Assembly (NCBI GenBank): GCA_964534905.1
Contig: CAZHPZ010000027.1
Coordinates: 1 to 20,884 of the forward strand
Length of the DNA: 20,884 nt
Source: RGIG4608 sp964534905
GTDB lineage: Bacteria; Bacillota; Clostridia; Oscillospirales; CAG-272
Direction of reading: 5' to 3'
The notes under the pieces were generated by a model that saw only the letters and a program-made list of their open reading frames with translations, had not been told where the DNA came from and did not search any database. Shown in pieces: positions 16,712 to 20,884 of this stretch (its first letter is position 1; each line of letters begins with the position of its first letter). Made by a program: the position numbers and the translations under genes.

Positions 16712-18577
16712 ATGAAAAAAGCATTATCGATCTTAATCTCTTCGGTGCTCATCCTCTCTTTATGCGGACTCAGCATCGGAATTACAGTAGGTGCAAAGGA
16801 CATCCCCACACTCAATGACAGCGTATATTACGAGGATTTCGAATCGTATACTGTCGGTGCTGACAAGAACGAAGAAATATACGCAAATAAGCTTATGTGG
16901 TTTGAATCCGCACACCATGATACAAGCATAGTCGAACGTAACGGAAGTCACGTGCTTGAATATTCGGTTATCGGTGACGACGGCTACGGATATACAAAAT
17001 TCGGCGGACTCGGAACAGGTGACGGCGGAAATCTTTCCAGGCTTGTTGTCGGAGCTACATATACGGTAAGCATGGATATAGAGGTACTTACCAATGAAAC
17101 GTCCGAGCTCTATATCGAATACAAGAAATCCGATTGGACAGGCGTTAAAATCGTCGGCGGAAAAAATGCTACCGTATTGAATGAAAATTCTACATTCGAC
17201 TTAAAGTATGAAAACGGCAAATTGGAATTCAGCTTTGTAGCGGGTAACAGTGTAGACGGCGGCGCTTCTTATATTACATTTACGGGTGCGGGATTTGATG
17301 TCGATGATAAGATCTATCTTGATAATTTTAAAATAGCACGTCAAAACGAATATGACATTGACTTTGAAAATTATGAGGTAGGAACAAGCGCAACAAGCTC
17401 AGGCTCAAATATTTCGAATATTTGGAACGGCGGAGATTCAAGCGTCAAGATTGCAGAGAATAACGGGAATAAATTCTTGGAGATTACACATAACTCCACG
17501 GGCTCTGATGCATGGCAGGTAATATATATCAACAATTTGTGGAATCTTATCTCCGGTCAGAATTACAGACTCAGTATGGATGTTTTGTGCTCCGAATATG
17601 CTGAAATTTATCTTTGCTATCCTCATAACACTTCTCCTAACGTTACCTATTCTCAAAGCGGATATGTAAGTCAATCGGATTCGCCATATATCATCGGAGG
17701 CTCATTCGACGGTTCACATCTTACGTTTGATTTTAAGCCCGATACGAGTGCCGACGCTAATTTTTGGGCACAAATATGTATAGTTATCAAGCATAATGGA
17801 GATATGAAGCTTCAGCTTGACAATATCAGCATTTGCGCATATGATCAATTGGTAAATGAAATTACAGTTGATACATCAAATTCCAAAATCGCATACATTG
17901 CGGAAGAAGAGCTGGACTTTGACGGTATAAAGGTAAGCGCTACGCTAAAGGACGGTACATCTCGCGTATTGAGTAAGGATGAGTATACAATAGATTATTC
18001 CGCAGCCGATATGAATGAGAGCGGAGAATATGAGATATTTATTAAGACGACGGATAATTTCGGTAATGAACTTAAAACCTCATATAAAATCACCGTCCAT
18101 AAGCATATTTACGGAGATATGGTAAAGGAAAATGAGATAGAGCCCTCTTGTACAGTTTCCGGTTCGTATGATAAGGTATTTTATTGCACCGATTGCCATG
18201 AAGAGCTTAGCAGAGAGCATATAGAAATCGGAACACTTAATCATATCGAGGTGATAGACAAAGCGGTAGAGCCTACATGTACAACTCCCGGTAAGACCGA
18301 GGGAAGCCATTGCTCCGAATGCGGAACTGTTATCGTAGCTCAAACGGAAATACCGGCGGTTCATAAATGGACAGATGCTACCTGCACAGATCCCAAAACC
18401 TGTACTGTATGTCACAAAACAGAGGGCGAAGCACTCGGACACGATTACGACGACGATAAGGATACGGTATGCAATATCTGCGGATATGAAAGAGAGCTGC
18501 CCGAGATCCCCTGGTATCAAAGAATTATCGAGGCAATTATTGCTTTCTTTAGGAAAATTTTCGAATTTTTGAAATAG
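16712..18577 (+). CDS. secreted modular protein with Cys-rich repeats and C-terminal amphipathic helix
   Basis: An exported protein of 621 residues with a signal peptide of about 28 residues. Two beta-sandwich modules (about 38-210 and 214-377) parallel those of the protein at 12094-13746, sharing ERNGSH-like, GGLG and NGNKFLEI-like segments. One Big_3 Ig-like domain follows (about 380-462). Residues 470-592 hold degenerate repeats with CxxC pairs at 492-495, 534-537, 564-567 and 587-590 and single Cys at 480, 523 and 558. The chain ends in WYQRIIEAIIAFFRKIFEFL, an amphipathic helix. Such endings occur on clostridial surface proteins and may anchor them; that is inferred. AGGAGG lies upstream. 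No catalytic motif is seen. Confidence 0.78.
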   Translation: MKKALSILISSVLILSLCGLSIGITVGAKDIPTLNDSVYYEDFESYTVGADKNEEIYANKLMWFESAHHDTSIVERNGSHVLEYSVIGDDGYGYTKFGGLGTGDGGNLSRLVVGATYTVSMDIEVLTNETSELYIEYKKSDWTGVKIVGGKNATVLNENSTFDLKYENGKLEFSFVAGNSVDGGASYITFTGAGFDVDDKIYLDNFKIARQNEYDIDFENYEVGTSATSSGSNISNIWNGGDSSVKIAENNGNKFLEITHNSTGSDAWQVIYINNLWNLISGQNYRLSMDVLCSEYAEIYLCYPHNTSPNVTYSQSGYVSQSDSPYIIGGSFDGSHLTFDFKPDTSADANFWAQICIVIKHNGDMKLQLDNISICAYDQLVNEITVDTSNSKIAYIAEEELDFDGIKVSATLKDGTSRVLSKDEYTIDYSAADMNESGEYEIFIKTTDNFGNELKTSYKITVHKHIYGDMVKENEIEPSCTVSGSYDKVFYCTDCHEELSREHIEIGTLNHIEVIDKAVEPTCTTPGKTEGSHCSECGTVIVAQTEIPAVHKWTDATCTDPKTCTVCHKTEGEALGHDYDDDKDTVCNICGYERELPEIPWYQRIIEAIIAFFRKIFEFLK

Positions 18578-18593
18578 TATGTAAAATATGAGA

Positions 18594-18623
18594 AAGCCCA
18601 CGATAAATTATTATTGGGGGCTT
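18594..18623 (+). other. weak intergenic stem-loop
   Basis: AAGCCC (18594-18599) can pair with GGGCTT (18618-18623) in the 80-base gap between the second secreted protein and the nucleoside-hydrolase-like gene. No U-tract follows, so it is not a clear terminator. No good promoter is seen in the gap, so the downstream genes are probably still part of the operon. Confidence 0.4.
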
Positions 18624-18657
18624 ATGCAAAATACAGAATAGAAAAATTATTGGATTT

Positions 18658-19578
18658 ATGAAAGAAAAATTATTTATCGATACCGATCTTGGCGGAGATT
18701 GCGACGATGTCGGAGCCATAGCGTTGGCTAATATATTCAAAAACAACGGTGTTATAGATATCGTCGGAATGACTCATACAACATCAATGAGATACGGTGC
18801 CGGATGTGTTGAGCTTATAAACAGGTATTACGGGAACGGTAATATATGTATCGGTGCTACGAAGCGCGAAGGATATTGTGAATTCGACACCAATAAATAT
18901 GCCAAAAAAATGCTTAATACCTTGGGAGATCCAAAAAATACACGCGAGATCTATCCTGATGCGGTAAGAATTATGAGAAGAGCCTTGACAGATGCGGATA
19001 ACGGGAGCATAGTTATGACATTTATAGGTCAGCTCGGAAACGCAAGTGATCTTTTAGACTCTTCCGCCGATGATATAAGCGAGCTGACGGGTGTGGAGCT
19101 TGTCAGAAAAAAGGTTAAAAAATTTGTTATAATGGGTGGATTGTTCAGAGAAAAGAACGAGAAGATTATGTTCGGAGGCGCAGAATACGGAGCGGAATAT
19201 AATATAGTTTGTGATATAAAATCTGCTCAGAACGTTGTAAATAAATGCCCTGTAACAATAGTGTTCAGTGATTTTAAGGTAGGATATCAGATACGAACAG
19301 GCGGACATTTGCTTGCGTTAAACGATATGAATAACCCCGTTACGTTTTCTTATACAGTATTTCAAAACAGTCCGAGGGAGTCGTGGGATTTGCTTACAGT
19401 TTGGTATGCGGCGCTCGGATGTGACGATATATTCGAGATTTCAAAACCTGGAAGAGTTGAGATATCAGATGACGGAGAAACTTCTTTTTCCGTGTCGGAG
19501 CGAGGACATCACTATTATTTGCGAATAAAAAATGATGTTGATTATATAGTTGATAAAATAGATAATATTTTGCGTTAA
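18658..19578 (+). CDS. nucleoside-hydrolase-like protein
   Basis: A cytoplasmic protein of 306 residues from the inosine-uridine nucleoside hydrolase superfamily, which splits the N-glycosidic bond of ribonucleosides to ribose and base with calcium. The Asp cluster is DTDLGGDCDD (8-17); EYNIVCD (180-186) gives the conserved N182 and D186; SWDLLTVWYA (242-251) supplies D244, with Trp at 243 where classical enzymes have His. A Trp-Asp pair there is seen in some hydrolase-like relatives, so another substrate or mechanism is possible. The ribosome binding site is weak (GGA only three bases before ATG), but the conserved N terminus supports this start. It is nine bases ahead of ribokinase, which fits release and capture of ribose. 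Confidence 0.88.
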   Translation: MKEKLFIDTDLGGDCDDVGAIALANIFKNNGVIDIVGMTHTTSMRYGAGCVELINRYYGNGNICIGATKREGYCEFDTNKYAKKMLNTLGDPKNTREIYPDAVRIMRRALTDADNGSIVMTFIGQLGNASDLLDSSADDISELTGVELVRKKVKKFVIMGGLFREKNEKIMFGGAEYGAEYNIVCDIKSAQNVVNKCPVTIVFSDFKVGYQIRTGGHLLALNDMNNPVTFSYTVFQNSPRESWDLLTVWYAALGCDDIFEISKPGRVEISDDGETSFSVSERGHHYYLRIKNDVDYIVDKIDNILR

Positions 19579-19587
19579 GGTGATAAT

Positions 19588-20478
19588 ATGAAGATATTTA
19601 CAGTTGGAAGCATCAATATGGATCTTGTTATAGAAGCACCGTTCATGCCTGAAAATGGTATGACGATTAACGGCGGAAGATTTATGACAAATCCGGGTGG
19701 TAAGGGAGGCAATCAAGCTGTGGCTGTATCAAAGCTCGGCGGTGAAAGTTATATGGTTGGTGCAGTCGGAGATTCTTTTGGAAATGAACTGAAAAAGGCA
19801 TTGAATAATTACGGCGTTAATACGGAATTTGTGAAAGAATGTAATGATATGTCAAGTGGAATAGCGGTTATTGTCGTTGTTGACGGAGATAACCGGATTA
19901 TTCTGAGCCGAGGTGTAAATGAATGCGTAAATACAGATTTGATAGATAAAGCCCTCTCTTGTGCAAGCGAGGGAGATTATCTTTTATGCCAATTGGAAAT
20001 TCCTCAGGAAACCGTAAGATATGCGTTGCAAAAAGCAAAATCATTGAAAATGGTTACCGTGCTTAATCCGGCACCGGCAGCGGAATTAATGGACGGTATT
20101 TGGGAAAATGTCGATATCATTAATTTAAATCAAACCGAAACTCGTTTTTATACGGGAATATATCCGACTGATGAGGACACTCAGAGGCAAGCGGCAATAA
20201 AGCTTGAAAGAATGGGTGTTTCGTCTGTCTTGATAACATTGGGAGCACAGGGCTCATGCGCGGTAACGGACGGAAAATATTATAAGGTCGACGGACAATC
20301 CGTAAATGCGATTGATACAACTGCAGCAGGCGATACATATATAGGAGCGTTTGTCGCAAAATTAAGCAATGGCTCTTCCTTCCCGGATGCGATGGATTAT
20401 GCATCACGTGCGTCTGCAATTACTGTTACAAGAGAGGGAGCACAAAAATCAATACCATATGCGAGTGAATTACTCTGA
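19588..20478 (+). CDS. rbsK: ribokinase (PfkB family)
   Basis: A cytoplasmic kinase of 296 residues that phosphorylates ribose to ribose 5-phosphate. N10-M11-D12 and NPGGKGGNQA (35-44) form the sugar-binding part of PfkB-family ribokinases. DTTAAGD (243-249) is the ATP/anion-hole signature with catalytic base D249, and NQTE (181-184) precedes the usual nucleotide-binding region. AAGGTGAT precedes the ATG. It follows the nucleoside-hydrolase-like gene by nine bases and closes the locus. A related furanose kinase role (for example on deoxyribose or another pentose) cannot be excluded from sequence alone. Confidence 0.92.
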   Translation: MKIFTVGSINMDLVIEAPFMPENGMTINGGRFMTNPGGKGGNQAVAVSKLGGESYMVGAVGDSFGNELKKALNNYGVNTEFVKECNDMSSGIAVIVVVDGDNRIILSRGVNECVNTDLIDKALSCASEGDYLLCQLEIPQETVRYALQKAKSLKMVTVLNPAPAAELMDGIWENVDIINLNQTETRFYTGIYPTDEDTQRQAAIKLERMGVSSVLITLGAQGSCAVTDGKYYKVDGQSVNAIDTTAAGDTYIGAFVAKLSNGSSFPDAMDYASRASAITVTREGAQKSIPYASELL

Positions 20479-20507
20479 CCGATTTTTGCCTGCACTTGAA
20501 AAATATC

Positions 20508-20536
20508 TTGACTTTTCGGATATCTTATATTATAAT
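20508..20536 (+). promoter_or_regulatory. sigma-A promoter of rnpB
   Basis: TTGACT (20508-20513), a 17-base spacer and TATAAT (20531-20536). The predicted start near 20543-20544 agrees with the 5' end of the RNase P RNA. No intrinsic terminator is visible between the ribokinase stop and this promoter. Confidence 0.9.
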
Positions 20537-20543
20537 ATATATG

Positions 20544-20884
20544 CAACCGAGCCGAACGGTCGCGCGATATGTTGCCGAAAGGTGTTATCGTGAGGAAAGT
20601 CCGGGCTTCATAGGGCAGAGTAGCTGATAACGTCAGCCGCAGGCGACTGCCGGGAAAGTGCAACAGAAATAAACCGCCCACTTGTGGGTAAGGATGGAAA
20701 GGCGAGGTAAGAGCTCACCCGTTTCTATGGTAACATAGATCCGCTGTAAACCCTACTCGAAGCAACACCGTAAGCAGATTGTTTGCCCGACATATATCTG
20801 CAGGGTGGCACGGAGCGTAAGCTCCGAAGCTTATCGGTGACGGTAAGCGAAGATAGATGACCGTTTAAGACAGAACCCGGCTTA
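20544..20884 (+). ncRNA. rnpB: RNase P RNA, bacterial type A (3' end cut by window edge)
   Basis: This is the catalytic RNA that trims the 5' leaders of pre-tRNAs. The universally conserved GAGGAAAGTCCGGGCT (from about 20592) and the closing ACAGAACCCGGCTTA at the window end are both present, as is the middle core (AGTGCAACAGAAA, GGTAAGAGCTCACC). Helix P2 is visible as AACGGTC (near 20555) with GACCGTT (near 20860). The overall layout is type A, as in clostridia and E. coli, not the type B of bacilli. The 3' strand of P1 lies beyond base 20884, so the gene is truncated by only some tens of bases. Confidence 0.97.

Noticed and set aside
1..20884. CRISPR arrays, insertion sequences, phage genes, tRNA genes
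   Set aside because: I found no regular spacer-repeat pattern, transposase or integrase motifs, phage proteins or tRNA-like cloverleaf sequences in the window.

Overview
The window looks like a piece of chromosome from an anaerobic Firmicute (Bacillota), most likely a gut-type Clostridia/Oscillospirales relative. The signs are AT-rich intergenic DNA, strong AGGAGG-type ribosome binding sites, near-consensus sigma-A promoters (TTGACA/TATAAT, often with an extended TG), intrinsic terminators, a type A RNase P RNA, and a secreted protein with the Cys-rich CxxC repeats common in clostridial surface proteins. This placement is an inference from sequence style, not from a search.

Left part (1-5470), mostly housekeeping. 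A possible C-terminal tail of an upstream gene and a bidirectional terminator come first. Next is a roughly 100-base structured stretch that may be a minus-strand leader or small RNA. Then come a Na+/phosphate symporter with a PhoU-like tail (own promoter and terminator), dxs (DXP synthase) with a short DtxR/MntR-type metal regulator 13 bases behind it, and an SGNH/GDSL esterase behind a consensus promoter.

Central and right part (5614-20478), an accessory carbohydrate/nucleoside utilisation locus. One clear promoter (5614-5642), with direct repeats upstream and a catabolite-repression-like site just downstream, leads into ten same-strand genes. In order they are: (1) a regulator fusing a nucleoside-hydrolase-like domain to a cupin and an AraC-type HTH; (2) a GH4 alpha-galactosidase-like enzyme; (3-5) a sugar ABC importer (lipoprotein binding protein and two permeases, no ATPase); (6) a secreted protein of beta-sandwich and Ig-like modules; (7) a 966-residue lipoprotein with a TIM-barrel-like glycosidase region plus DUF4832-like and carbohydrate-binding-like modules; (8) a second secreted modular protein, paralogous to the first, ending in Cys repeats and an amphipathic helix; (9) a stand-alone nucleoside-hydrolase-like protein; (10) ribokinase. 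A long stem-loop without a U-tract follows the binding protein and probably sets transcript stoichiometry.

Working model (inference): surface lipoprotein and secreted modules capture and cut a glycan, the ABC importer takes up the product, GH4 and the nucleoside-hydrolase-like enzyme split it in the cytoplasm, and ribokinase phosphorylates released ribose. The fusion regulator may sense a ribosyl or related furanosyl ligand through its hydrolase-like domain, whose usual catalytic His position holds Tyr. This pairing of a hydrolase-derived sensor with a stand-alone paralogue in a galactoside/ribose locus is the most unusual feature here.

The window ends in rnpB (RNase P RNA), which has its own promoter only about 30 bases after the ribokinase stop and is cut by the window edge.
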